Shown here piece by piece: positions 1 through 8,776 of a stretch of DNA of 50,710 bases; position 1 is the first letter of the stretch, and the number at the start of each line of letters is the position of its first letter. The stretch lies in assembly GCA_000613465.1 (NCBI GenBank), contig BAJA01000039.1:1-50710 (forward strand), read 5' to 3'. The stretch is from Bacteroides nordii WAL 11050 = JCM 12987 (lineage in GTDB: Bacteria; Bacteroidota; Bacteroidia; Bacteroidales; Bacteroidaceae). A program made the translations under genes and the position numbers. Below the pieces are notes generated by a model. The model ran no database searches. It had not been told where the DNA came from and was given only the letters and a program-made list of their open reading frames with translations.

Positions 1-255
1 GAAGAGGAGGATATTTCTTTGCTTCCTCCCCCACCCGAATACGCACTCAATGAGAAAACACACAATTACAGCGGGCTACTGGAGAGCCTGAGGCTGCACA
101 ATGTGAAGGACAGAGCCGAGATTAAAGCGATACTGAGATTGTCGGACTACGGCAGGAAGGGGACGGAAATATGGAGAATACTGGCAAAGACAAACTGGAG
201 CAGGATTGAGGCACCGGGGAAATACATCCTGAAAATACTCAGGACTTCACAGTAA
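1..255 (+). CDS. 3' end of an unrecognised gene (partial)
   Basis: The reading frame is open from the first base of the window and ends at a TAA at 253-255, so this is the C-terminal part (about 84 codons) of a longer gene whose start lies outside. The visible residues start with an acidic run and a Pro-rich stretch (LLPPPPEYAL), followed by a basic, helix-rich tail (SGLLESLRLHN, GTEIWRILAKTNW). I do not recognise the family. An internal start is possible but nothing supports one. It is followed by palindromic repeats at 293-328 and by no clear terminator. Confidence 0.55.
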   Translation, partial: EEEDISLLPPPPEYALNEKTHNYSGLLESLRLHNVKDRAEIKAILRLSDYGRKGTEIWRILAKTNWSRIEAPGKYILKILRTSQ

Positions 256-464
256 AAAACAGACCGTAAAAACCTGGAAATCAAGCAATAAAAAAGTACG
301 TACTTTGATATCCCAAAAGTACGTACTTAACACACTATTAATATGCATTTTAAGCCGATGTTAAAATACTAAGTTTAAAATCAGACTATTAAAGGCTTGA
401 ATACATAAAAAAAGTTTTAATTTTATGTTATATTGATAAGTCCTTTAATCAAAATATAAAAAAC
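256..464. other. AT-rich intergenic region with a duplicated AAGTACGTACTT palindrome
   Basis: The gap between the partial gene and the toxin operon holds two copies of a perfect palindrome, AAAGTACGTACTTT at 293-306 and AAGTACGTACTT at 317-328, followed by ATATGCATTTTAA near 341-353 and GTTAAAA at 359-365. The same string of motifs recurs at 50651-50705, the other end of the window. It looks like a dispersed regulatory or element-end sequence. No gene is visible here. Confidence 0.6.
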
Positions 465-485
465 AACTAACACTTACTGTTAGTT
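465..485. promoter_or_regulatory. Probable HigA operator
   Basis: AACTAACA (465-472), a 5-base spacer, then its exact reverse complement TGTTAGTT (478-485). The dyad covers the expected -33 region of the promoter whose -7 box is at 499-506, the usual place for an autorepressing antitoxin to bind. The palindrome is seen directly; binding by HigA is inferred. Confidence 0.55.
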
Positions 486-498
486 AGAATAAAAACAC

Positions 499-506
499 TA
501 TCTTTG
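499..506 (+). promoter_or_regulatory. -7 box of the higBA promoter
   Basis: TATCTTTG matches the Bacteroidetes -7 consensus TAnnTTTG and lies 67 bases before the higB start. Confidence 0.6.
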
Positions 507-572
507 CAAAAAGAATAATTATCTTCTTTTTCAATTAACACCAAAGAGCAATCAAAACTAAAAACAAAAGGA

Positions 573-911
573 GTGGAAATATTGTTCCAAGATAAAAAAC
601 TGAGCAAACAAGCGGAGGATTACAAGAAATGTAAAAAAGAGCAAGGAGAAATCAGAGCTAAATTATTCATGAAAAGAATTGGCGATTTATACAATGCTGA
701 AACTCTTGAAGATGTACGATATTTACCGGGCCATTATCACGAGTTAACAGGAGATCGCAAAGGAGAATGGGCCTGTGATCTGGACCAGCCCTATCGATTA
801 ATTTTTGAACCTCATGAAAAACCTATACCAACCGATAAAGATGGGAAATATATCTGGCTGGAAATAAAAGAAATAGAAATAATAGAAATTAGTAACTATC
901 ACGGTAAATAA
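573..911 (+). CDS. higB: HigB-type (RelE/ParE superfamily) toxin
   Basis: A 112-residue protein of the HigB 'killer' family of type II toxins, which are ribosome-dependent mRNA endonucleases of the RelE fold. The family pattern is clear: an N-terminal helical part (DKKLSKQAEDYKK), the central LPGHYHELTGDRKGEWACDL stretch, PYRLIFEP, and a C-terminal IWLEIKEIEIIEISNYHGK strand. The GTG start at 573 overlaps a GGAG, so a ribosome site is not diagnostic. GTG is chosen because the encoded MEILF opening fits the family; a TTG at 582 is the alternative. It lies 8 bases before higA in an operon and is probably repressed through the 465-485 dyad. Length is typical for the family. Confidence 0.85.
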   Translation: MEILFQDKKLSKQAEDYKKCKKEQGEIRAKLFMKRIGDLYNAETLEDVRYLPGHYHELTGDRKGEWACDLDQPYRLIFEPHEKPIPTDKDGKYIWLEIKEIEIIEISNYHGK

Positions 912-919
912 GAACAAAT

Positions 920-2023
920 ATGGCAACAACAATGAATCATTATACTCCTCCAGTAGCATTCCATCCAGGAGAAACATTAGCTGAAAAGTTGGAGGAAATG
1001 GGAATGAGCATTAAGGAGTTTGCTATTCGTGTCACTAAACCAGAGAAAACGATAATAGCAATCATCCGGGGAGATAGCTCTATAACCTCCGATATGGCAG
1101 TATCATTTGAGAGTGTTACCCAGATCCCCGCACATTTTTGGATGAACAAACAGAGAGTTTATGATGAATATATAGCTCGCGAAAAGAGAGAGAGATTGAT
1201 TCAAGAATCAGTAGAATGGATCAAACTATTTCCTATAAACGATATGATAAAAAAAGGTTGGCTTTCTCCATGTAAAAATACCGGAGAAAAAGTTTATCAA
1301 ATATTCTCGTTTTTTGGAGTCAGTACTCCTAAAGCATGGGAAGATTATTATTTCAACCAACAATTAAAAGTTGCTTTCCGAATTTCTTTAGCAAATACCA
1401 AAGAACCATATGCCATTTCAGCATGGTTGAGACAAGGAGAACTACAAGCCACCAAGCAAATAGCCAACACGCCTTATTCGGATAAAAAACTGAAGGAGAT
1501 ACTACCGGAAATGAAAAAACTAATGGTAGCCCAACCTGACAATTTACCATTTCAACTTCAAAAACTTTGTCTACAAGCAGGCGTCAAGTTAGTCTATACC
1601 CCCTGTTTGCCTAAAGCTCCCATAAATGGTGCTACCCGCTGGATAGGTGATTATCCATGCATACAACTTTCCGGACGTCATAATCGGAATGACATCTTTT
1701 GGTTCTCATTCTTTCATGAAGTGGGTCACATCCTCCTACATGGCAAGAAGGATATTTTTCTGGAAGATATAGAATATACCGACAAACAAATAAAAAAGGA
1801 ACAAGAAGCTGATAATTTTGCAGAAAAAATGACTCTTACAAAATCAGAAGAAGCTGAAATTATCAACTCCAAAGATTATTCTACTCAATCTATTAAACGT
1901 TTTGCTAAAAAAATAAATACACATCCTGCCATTATAGTAGGCCGATTGCAACATCTGAAAATTATAGACTATTGGCAAGACCAGCAATTAATAGAAAAAA
2001 TTGATTTATTCAAAGACGTATAA
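920..2023 (+). CDS. higA: HigA-type antitoxin with C-terminal ImmA/IrrE metallopeptidase domain
   Basis: A 367-residue fusion. Residues about 10-80 form the HigA/XRE helix-turn-helix (FHPGETLAEKLEEMGMSIKEF, TKPEKTIIAIIRG) that would bind the operator and the HigB toxin. The C-terminal half carries an ImmA/IrrE-type zinc peptidase signature: HEVGH at residues 266-270 and a downstream EQEADNFAEKM helix with the expected third ligand. ImmA-like domains usually cleave repressors, so the protein may couple repression with regulated proteolysis; this is inference. It directly follows higB. A shorter HigA without this domain is the commoner form. The stop codon lies inside the arm of a terminator hairpin. 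Confidence 0.85.
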   Translation: MATTMNHYTPPVAFHPGETLAEKLEEMGMSIKEFAIRVTKPEKTIIAIIRGDSSITSDMAVSFESVTQIPAHFWMNKQRVYDEYIAREKRERLIQESVEWIKLFPINDMIKKGWLSPCKNTGEKVYQIFSFFGVSTPKAWEDYYFNQQLKVAFRISLANTKEPYAISAWLRQGELQATKQIANTPYSDKKLKEILPEMKKLMVAQPDNLPFQLQKLCLQAGVKLVYTPCLPKAPINGATRWIGDYPCIQLSGRHNRNDIFWFSFFHEVGHILLHGKKDIFLEDIEYTDKQIKKEQEADNFAEKMTLTKSEEAEIINSKDYSTQSIKRFAKKINTHPAIIVGRLQHLKIIDYWQDQQLIEKIDLFKDV

Positions 2024-2068
2024 AAAAAATGAAGGCCATATACAGCTTCATTCTTTTTATACGTCTTT
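2012..2068. terminator. Bidirectional terminator between higA and carB
   Basis: Arms of 23 bases (2012-2034 and 2046-2068) are complementary with one mismatch, separated by an 11-base loop. Each side of the inner stem has an A- or T-run, so the hairpin can end transcription of both converging genes. The higA stop codon lies within the left arm. Confidence 0.8.
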
Positions 2069-2071
2069 ATT

Positions 2072-5000
2072 CTACTTGTATTCCTCCCAGCTCTTTATAG
2101 CAATATCATCAACACTCATTGTACAGAAGGCATTGATAAATGCACTTGCCAAACGGGCATTGGTAATCAGAGGTACATTCAGATCGATAGCTGCACGGCG
2201 TATTTTATATCCGTTATCGAGCTCACCGGCAGTGAGATTCTTCGGAATATTAACTACCATATCTATCTCTTTGTTATGGAGCATTTCAAGCGCTTGCGGA
2301 TGCTTGTCCGACTCATTCGGCCAGTAGACCAGGGTACTCTCAATGCCATTCTCGGCAAGAGTTCGGTGTGTTCCACCGGTAGCATACAGTTTATACCCCT
2401 TATTGACCAGCATACGGGCCGCCCCCATCATATCTATCTTTTGCTTGGGTGTACCGGTAGAAAGGAGAATACTCTTTTTAGGAATACGATAACCAACAGA
2501 AAGCATGGCTTTCAGAATGGCACAGGAGGTATCAGAACCAATACAGCCAACCTCACCGGTAGAAGCCATATCTACGCCCAGCACAGGATCGGCCTTCTGC
2601 AAACGGTTGAAGGAGAACTGTGACGCTTTGATACCGACATAATCAAGCTCAAAAAGATTCTTTGATGGTTTTTCCACAGGCAGACCGAGCATTATTTTAG
2701 TTGCCAGCTCGATAAAGTTAATCTTCAGCACTTTGCTGACGAAAGGAAAACTACGCGAAGCACGCAGGTTACACTCGATAACCTTAATATCATTCTCACG
2801 GGCAAGATACTGGATATTGAACGGACCGGAGATATTCAATGCTTTCGCAATCTCACGGCTGATACGCTTGATACGACGAACGGTTTCTACATACAGTTTC
2901 TGAGGAGGGAACTGAATAGTAGCATCTCCGGAATGCACACCGGCAAACTCGATATGCTCACTGATAGCATACGCGATGATCTCACCATTCTGCGCCACAG
3001 CATCCATTTCTACCTCTTTGGCATGTTCAATAAACTGGCTTACCACTACCGGATGTTTTTTAGAAACATTGGCTGCCAATTTAAGGAAACGCTCCAGCTC
3101 TTCCTGGTTGGAACAGACGTTCATGGCTGCACCACTAAGCACATAGGAAGGGCGAACAAGCACCGGAAAACCGACCTCATCAACAAACTCATTAATATCG
3201 TCCATAGAGGTAAGCTCGCGCCAGCGAGGCTGATCTACACCAATACGATCGAGCATGGCAGAGAACTTCTCGCGGTCTTCGGCATTATCTATGCTCTTGG
3301 CAGAAGTACCTAAGATATTGACTTTCTGTGCATCCAGACGCAGAGCAAGATTATTCGGAATCTGGCCACCGGTGGAGACAATTACCCCATGCGGATTTTC
3401 AAGTTCAAGAATATCCATTACGCGTTCAAAAGTCAACTCGTCAAAGTAGAGACGATCGCACATGTCATAGTCCGTAGATACCGTTTCCGGATTATAGTTG
3501 ATCATAACGCTACGCCAACCCTCTTTACGAATGGTATTCAGTGCCTGTACACCACACCAGTCAAACTCTACGGAAGACCCGATGCGATAAGCACCGGAAC
3601 CAAGTACGACAATAGATTTATGATCGCCCAGATAGGTTACATCATTGGCCACCCCACTGTAAGTGAGATACAGATAATTGGTCTGCGCAGGATATTCGGC
3701 CGCCAGTGTGTCAATCTGCTTCACTACAGGCAGGATGCCTACACTCTTCCGATAATTACGCACATAAAGGATACCATCTTCCATATCCCCCTGAAAACCG
3801 ATGCCACGAGCTATCTGGAAGTCAGAAAACCCCTGTACCTTCGCTTTGCGAAGCAGTTGAGGGCTGAGATTTGACAATTGAGAGTTAAAAAATGCAGCAG
3901 CATCTTTCACTGCCAATTGTCCACTGTCCACTGTCAATTGCCTAAGCTCCTCGGAAGTACGCATGATATTCATCAGTTTCTGAAGAAACCATTTATCAAT
4001 CTTGGTCAGATCGTGTACCTGGTCAATCGTATATCCGGCACGGAAAGCTTTGGAAATGACAAAGATACGTTTATCAGTAGGTTCGCGCAGGGCTTTATCA
4101 ATATCGGCTATCACGAGTTCTTTGTTTTCTACAAAGCCATGCATGCCTTGACCTATCATACGGAGACCTTTCTGGATAGCCTCTTCAAAGGTACGGCCGA
4201 TAGCCATCACCTCGCCTACGGATTTCATAGAGGAACCCAACTCTTTGTCTACACCATGGAATTTTCCTAAGTCCCAACGGGGTATCTTACAAACCACGTA
4301 GTCCAATGCAGGTTCAAAAAAAGCACTGGTAGTTTTAGTGACGGAGTTCTTCAAATCGAACAGACCATAACCGAGTCCTAATTTGGCAGCAACAAAAGCC
4401 AACGGATAACCGGTTGCCTTGGACGCCAATGCCGATGAACGCGAAAGACGGGCATTTACCTCGATAACGCGATAATCTTCCGATTCAGGATCGAAGGCAT
4501 ACTGCACGTTACATTCACCCACGATGCCAATATGACGAATGATACGAATGGCGAGTTCACGCAGTTTGTGGTATTCTTTATTGGTCAATGTTTGTGACGG
4601 AGCAATTACAATAGATTCCCCGGTATGAATGCCCAGCGGATCGAAGTTCTCCATGTTACAAACGGTGATACAGTTGTCGAAGCGGTCGCGTACTACCTCG
4701 TACTCCACTTCTTTCCATCCTCTTAGTGACTTTTCGACAAGCACCTGCGGAGAGAAAGCAAAGGCTTTCTCAACAAGCACATCCAGCTCTTCTTCGTTAT
4801 CACAAAAACCGGAGCCAAGTCCGCCAAGTGCATAAGCGGCACGAACAATCACCGGATAACCTAACTCCCGGGCTGCACGGCGTGCATCTTCTGCATTTTC
4901 TACGGCTTCACTTTTGATGGTCTTTACATCAATCTGATTCAGTTTCTCTACAAAGAGTTCACGATCTTCCGTATCGATAATGGCCTGCACGGGAGTACCG

Positions 5001-5342
5001 AGTACCTTTACATTGTATTTTTCAAGGGTGCCTTCCTGTAAAGGGCCACCCCACAGTTCAACGCAGTTTGCCCACCGAAAGCAAGCATAATACCTTCCGG
5101 TTTCTCTTTCTGAATTACTTTCTCTACGAAGTAAGGAGTCACAGGGAGGAAGTAGATCTGATCGGCTACCCCTTCACTGGTCTGCACCGTAGCAATGTTG
5201 GGGTTGATAAGAATGGTTTCTATGCCTTCCTCTTTCAGAGCCTTCAGGCTTGCGAACCCGAATAGTCAAACTCTCCGGCTTCACCGATTTTCAAAGCACC
5301 GGAGCCGAGGAGCAATACTTTCTTTATATTTTGTTCTTTCAT
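2072..5342 (-). CDS. carB: Carbamoyl-phosphate synthase large subunit (two apparent 1-base deletions)
   Basis: The large subunit makes carbamoyl phosphate from bicarbonate, ATP and ammonia delivered by CarA, for pyrimidine and arginine synthesis. The start is ATG at 5342-5340, reading MKEQNIKKVLLLGSGALKIG. Frame is lost near 5248 (after GGTTCGCAAGCC) and near 5038 (at CTTTACAGG). Restoring one base at each gives 1091 codons and the expected ALKALKEEG and EGTLEKYNVKVLG joins. Both ATP-grasp halves and a C-terminal MGS-like allosteric domain are present. Residues about 468-498 (3851-3943) are an unusual insert made of an inverted-repeat element read in frame. Last gene of the glmS-purF-carA-carB run. 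The deletions are probably sequence errors, since the rest is well conserved. Confidence 0.93.
3851..3943 (-). repeat. In-frame inverted-repeat element inside carB
   Basis: On the coding strand a left arm of CAATTGACAGTGGACAG-type units is followed by a short linker (KDAAAFF) and a right arm with CTCAATTGTCA. The arms are roughly complementary. It encodes QLTVDSGQLAV and NSQLSNLSPQL. The same units occur in carA at 5970-6017 and 6111-6173. Confidence 0.75.
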
Positions 5343-5426
5343 TGATTACATATTTTTTGGTTGCACCACAAAGGGCACGGGACTCTCTTCTCCCGTACTC
5401 TCGCTTACACTGCGGTAAATATTGAA

Positions 5427-6605
5427 TTACAATAGCTTTACGAATTCGTCAAACAAGAATTCAGTATCCGTTGGGCCACTGGCAGCTTCGGGATGGAACT
5501 GTGCCGAAAACCAGGGGTTTGTTTTGTGACGAATACCTTCATTAGAACCATCATTCATATTAATGAAGAGTGGCTCCCACTCAGCACCCAATGTATTGTT
5601 ATCAACGGCATAACCATGATTCTGACTGGTAATGAAACAACGTTCCGTGCCCACCATGCGTACCGGTTGATTATGGCTACGATGGCCATATTTGAGCTTG
5701 TATATCTTAGCACCACCGGCTTTCGAAAGTAACTGATTTCCCATACAGATTCCAAAAATAGGAAGTTGGGGATTCTGCATCGCTTTACGGATATTCTGTA
5801 CGGCAGCATCACAGGTATCAGGATCACCCGGACCATTGGATATAAACAGACCATCAAACTGTAACCCGTTAAAATCATAATCCCAAGGGACACGAATGAC
5901 TTCAACATTACGTCTGAGCAGGCAACGGATGATGTTTGTTTTTACTCCACAATCTACAAGAACAACCCGCTTTAGTTGACAATTGACAGTTGACAATTGA
6001 CAGTTGAGCTGCGCAATGGGGAGATCTATACTAAAAGAGCGACTTTCACCGTTCGCATAGACGATGATCTCTTTGCAAGAAACCTTATCGACATAATTAA
6101 TATTTTCATAACTATCCACTGTCAATTGTCCATTGTCAACTGTCAATTGTCCACTGTCCACTGTCAACTGTTCACCGTCAAATACAATCTTACCCATCAT
6201 CACCCCATGTTCACGCAACACTTTGGTCAGTTCACGGGTATCAATGCCTGTAATACCGGGCACTTGTTCACGCTTCAGCCAGTCGGCAAGGCTTTCCACT
6301 GCATTCCAGTGACTGTATTCTTCCGAATAGTCACTCACAATGATAGCTTCGGCATGAATTCTCTCACTTTCCATAAAAGTAGCCAATCCATTAGTTTCAA
6401 AAGTAAAAGGAGGCACACCATAGTTACCCACCAATGGGTATGTCAGTGTCATCAACTGTCCGGCATATGAAGGATCGGTCAGACTCTCCGGATAGCCTGT
6501 CATGGCGGTATTGAATACTACTTCGCCCGCCACCGGCTTCTCGTAGCCAAACGACTTACCATGGAAACGGCTCCCGTCGTCAAGGATTAAAGTTACATTT
6601 CGCAT
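5427..6605 (-). CDS. carA: Carbamoyl-phosphate synthase small (glutaminase) subunit
   Basis: The class I glutamine amidotransferase subunit hydrolyses glutamine and channels ammonia to CarB. The N-terminal CarA domain (LILDDGSRFHGKSFG, FNTAMTGYPESLTDPSY) is followed by the amidotransferase domain with the nucleophile in FGICMGNQLL and the His-Glu pair in QFHPEAASGPTDTE. At 392 residues it is slightly long because of two repeat-derived inserts between the domains: residues 145-165 (EQLTVDSGQLTVDNGQLTVD) and 197-212 (IAQLNCQLSTVNCQLK). Both are in frame and contain no stop. The gene lies 84 bases before carB and behind purF, with a family B repeat in the gap to purF. No frameshift is present. 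Confidence 0.95.
   Translation of the reverse strand: MRNVTLILDDGSRFHGKSFGYEKPVAGEVVFNTAMTGYPESLTDPSYAGQLMTLTYPLVGNYGVPPFTFETNGLATFMESERIHAEAIIVSDYSEEYSHWNAVESLADWLKREQVPGITGIDTRELTKVLREHGVMMGKIVFDGEQLTVDSGQLTVDNGQLTVDSYENINYVDKVSCKEIIVYANGESRSFSIDLPIAQLNCQLSTVNCQLKRVVLVDCGVKTNIIRCLLRRNVEVIRVPWDYDFNGLQFDGLFISNGPGDPDTCDAAVQNIRKAMQNPQLPIFGICMGNQLLSKAGGAKIYKLKYGHRSHNQPVRMVGTERCFITSQNHGYAVDNNTLGAEWEPLFINMNDGSNEGIRHKTNPWFSAQFHPEAASGPTDTEFLFDEFVKLL
5970..6017 (-). repeat. Right arm of inverted-repeat element inside carA
   Basis: On the coding strand this reads as units of CAACTGTCAATTGT and is complementary to the units in the left arm at 6111-6173. About 95 bases of ordinary carA sequence (residues about 166-196) separate the arms, so the mRNA could form a long hairpin here. 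Confidence 0.75.
6111..6173 (-). repeat. Left arm of inverted-repeat element inside carA
   Basis: About seven degenerate units related to TTGACAGTGGACAA are read in frame as repeated QLTVDSG/QLTVDNG. The other arm is at 5970-6017 in opposite orientation. Confidence 0.75.
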
Positions 6606-6733
6606 CTATTTATTTACTATTTGACAATTGAAAAGATTGACGATGAGACGATTTACAATTTAAGATTGGGATGACTCCCATTTGCCAATAAAGTAACTTC
6701 AATCGTAAATTGTAAATCATAAAATCGTAAATC
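6606..6733. repeat. Family B inverted-repeat element (purF-carA gap)
   Basis: The whole gap is an element: a left arm with TTTACAATTTAAGATTG units, a core starting GGGATGACTCCCATTT and ending AAAGTAACTTCAATCG (6668-6705), and a right arm of AATCGTAAATTGTAAATC units. The core is shared with the copies at 8706-8740 (reverse orientation) and 32338-32375. It reaches to within one base of the carA start codon. Confidence 0.8.
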
Positions 6734-8617
6734 TCAAAATTGGTATACTTGTTCTATATAATTTATAAACGCTTCATTGAGCAGCTTCACACCACCCGGC
6801 GTAGGATAGTTGCCACTGAAATACCAGTCACCCGTGTGATGAGGACAAGCCTCATGTAAGCCACTGAGCGGTTGATACACAATCTCTACTTTGGCCTTCG
6901 TGCCTTTCGGAGTGAGCAATTCCACCATTTTGGCAGAAATCTCCTCATCGGTGAATGGGGCATAGATATCCTTTACGTAATTCACCAACTGCTCTTTAGG
7001 TAGGCCAACCTGATCTTTCGACTTACGATAGGCAGCAGCAATCACATCTTTCATATCACGCTCTTTCAGGAGTTCTACAGCTGCTTTAAAGGCAATAAAC
7101 TCACTCATCTTTGCCATGTCAATGCCGTAATAATCGGGATAACGCACTTGTGGCGAAGAGCTTACAATAACAATCTTCTTCGGATTCAGACGGTCGAGAA
7201 TACCGATAATGCTCTGCCGGAGTGTTGTACCGCGCACAATACTGTCATCAATAATCACCAGGTTGTCTATACCGGCACGGAGGCTGCCGTAAGTGATATC
7301 ATATACATGCGCAGCCAGGTCGTTACGGCTATTGCCCTCGGCAATAAAAGTACGCAACTTGATATCCTTGATAGCAACTTTTTCACTACGAATGCGCCGT
7401 GAGAGGATACATTCAAGTTCTTCCATATCAGGATTGTGTCCCAAAGCAGCTATCTGCTGTACTTTCTCTTCATTCAGATAATTGTCCAATCCCTCAAGCA
7501 TTCCGTAGAAAGCTACTTCGGCTGTGTTCGGAATAAAAGAGAACACCGTATGATCAAGGTCAGAGTTTATCGCTTTCAGAATACGGGGAATCAGTTTCTC
7601 TCCCAACAACTTACGCTCTTTATAAATGTCTGCATCGCTACCACGAGAGAAATAAATACGCTCAAAAGAGCAGGCTCTCTTCTCACGGGGTTTATTAATC
7701 TGAGTAGTACGAATCTGCCCCGCTTTGTTGATAAAGAGTGCTTGTCCAGGCTGCAATTCTTTAATTTCCTCCACAGGCACATTGAGTGCTGTCTGAATCA
7801 CAGGACGTTCAGATGCCAGGACAGCTATTTCATCATCCTGATACCAGAAAGCAGGACGGATACCCCACGGATCACGAATAGCGAAAGACTCACCACTTCC
7901 GGTCAGTCCGCAGATAACATATCCCCCATCCCACTCTTTACTGGAAGAACGCAGCACATTGGCAAGATCGATATGCTCTTCAATAAAACGGGTGATGCCC
8001 ATACCCGTCTGCCCTTCTGCTTCTGCAAGATTAAAGAGGCGTTCTACTTCCCGATCGAGACGATGCCCTACCTGTTCGAGCATAATATAAGTATCGGCAT
8101 ATTTGCGCGGATGCTGTCCGATAGCTGTAATGCGGGTAAAAATCTCATCCACATTCGTCATATTGAAATTACCGCAAAGGGCCAGGTTCTTGGCACGCCA
8201 GTTGTTCCTTCTCAGAAACGGATGAACATAAGAAATACCGGATTTTCCGGTGGTAGAGTATCGCAGATGTCCCATATACACTTCACCGGCAAAAGGCAAG
8301 GTACGTTTGGCAAAATTAGCATCGTGCAACTGTTCAGAGGTCAGATCTTTAAAATTGCCTTGTACGGTCTCAAAAATCTCAGTAATGGCACTCGATCCTA
8401 ATGCACGCTCACGGAACATATATTCTTCTCCCGGATTGGCTGCCAGTTTCACACAAGCCAGTCCGGCGCCTTCCTGTCCACGATTGTGCTGCTTCTCCAT
8501 CAGGAGGTAGAGCTTATTCAATCCATACATCCACGTTCCGTACTTCTTCTCGTAATATTCCAACGGTTTGAGCAGGCGTATCATGGCAACGCCACATTCA
8601 TGCTTTAATTGTTCCAC
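6734..8617 (-). CDS. purF: Amidophosphoribosyltransferase (PurF family)
   Basis: The first committed step of purine synthesis: glutamine and PRPP give phosphoribosylamine. The N-terminal Ntn-hydrolase (class II glutaminase) domain has its nucleophile at Cys8 (KHECGVAMIRL), so a short propeptide is probably removed. EKQHNRGQEGAGLA and GHLRYSTTGKSG are conserved glutaminase motifs. The C-terminal phosphoribosyltransferase domain has the PRPP-binding loop LVIIDDSIVRGTTLRQS. At 627 residues it is longer than the roughly 500-residue enterobacterial PurF but matches the extended Bacteroidetes form. Second gene of the minus-strand operon after glmS. A second, canonical purF elsewhere in the genome cannot be excluded. 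Confidence 0.85.
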   Translation of the reverse strand: MEQLKHECGVAMIRLLKPLEYYEKKYGTWMYGLNKLYLLMEKQHNRGQEGAGLACVKLAANPGEEYMFRERALGSSAITEIFETVQGNFKDLTSEQLHDANFAKRTLPFAGEVYMGHLRYSTTGKSGISYVHPFLRRNNWRAKNLALCGNFNMTNVDEIFTRITAIGQHPRKYADTYIMLEQVGHRLDREVERLFNLAEAEGQTGMGITRFIEEHIDLANVLRSSSKEWDGGYVICGLTGSGESFAIRDPWGIRPAFWYQDDEIAVLASERPVIQTALNVPVEEIKELQPGQALFINKAGQIRTTQINKPREKRACSFERIYFSRGSDADIYKERKLLGEKLIPRILKAINSDLDHTVFSFIPNTAEVAFYGMLEGLDNYLNEEKVQQIAALGHNPDMEELECILSRRIRSEKVAIKDIKLRTFIAEGNSRNDLAAHVYDITYGSLRAGIDNLVIIDDSIVRGTTLRQSIIGILDRLNPKKIVIVSSSPQVRYPDYYGIDMAKMSEFIAFKAAVELLKERDMKDVIAAAYRKSKDQVGLPKEQLVNYVKDIYAPFTDEEISAKMVELLTPKGTKAKVEIVYQPLSGLHEACPHHTGDWYFSGNYPTPGGVKLLNEAFINYIEQVYQF

Positions 8618-8620
8618 CTT

Positions 8621-8776
8621 ACTTATTTACTATTTGACAATCTATTTTGATTTACGATTAGACGATTGAAGGAATTTACAATTAGACGATTTACTATTTA
8701 CAATTGAAGTTACCTTAATCTATAAATGGGAAGTAATCCCAATCGTAAATTGTCAATCGTCTAATCGTAAATCCCT
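8621..8776. repeat. Family B inverted-repeat element (glmS-purF gap)
   Basis: Arms of TTTACGATTAGACGATTG-type units flank a core at 8706-8740 which, read on the minus strand, contains GGGATTACTTCCCATTT followed by AAGGTAACTTCAATTG. It fills the whole gap between the two genes. Confidence 0.8.

Noticed and set aside
7436..8401. A 321-codon open frame on the plus strand inside purF
   Set aside because: It is antisense to a fully conserved gene, lacks a family pattern and has composition expected from the opposite strand.
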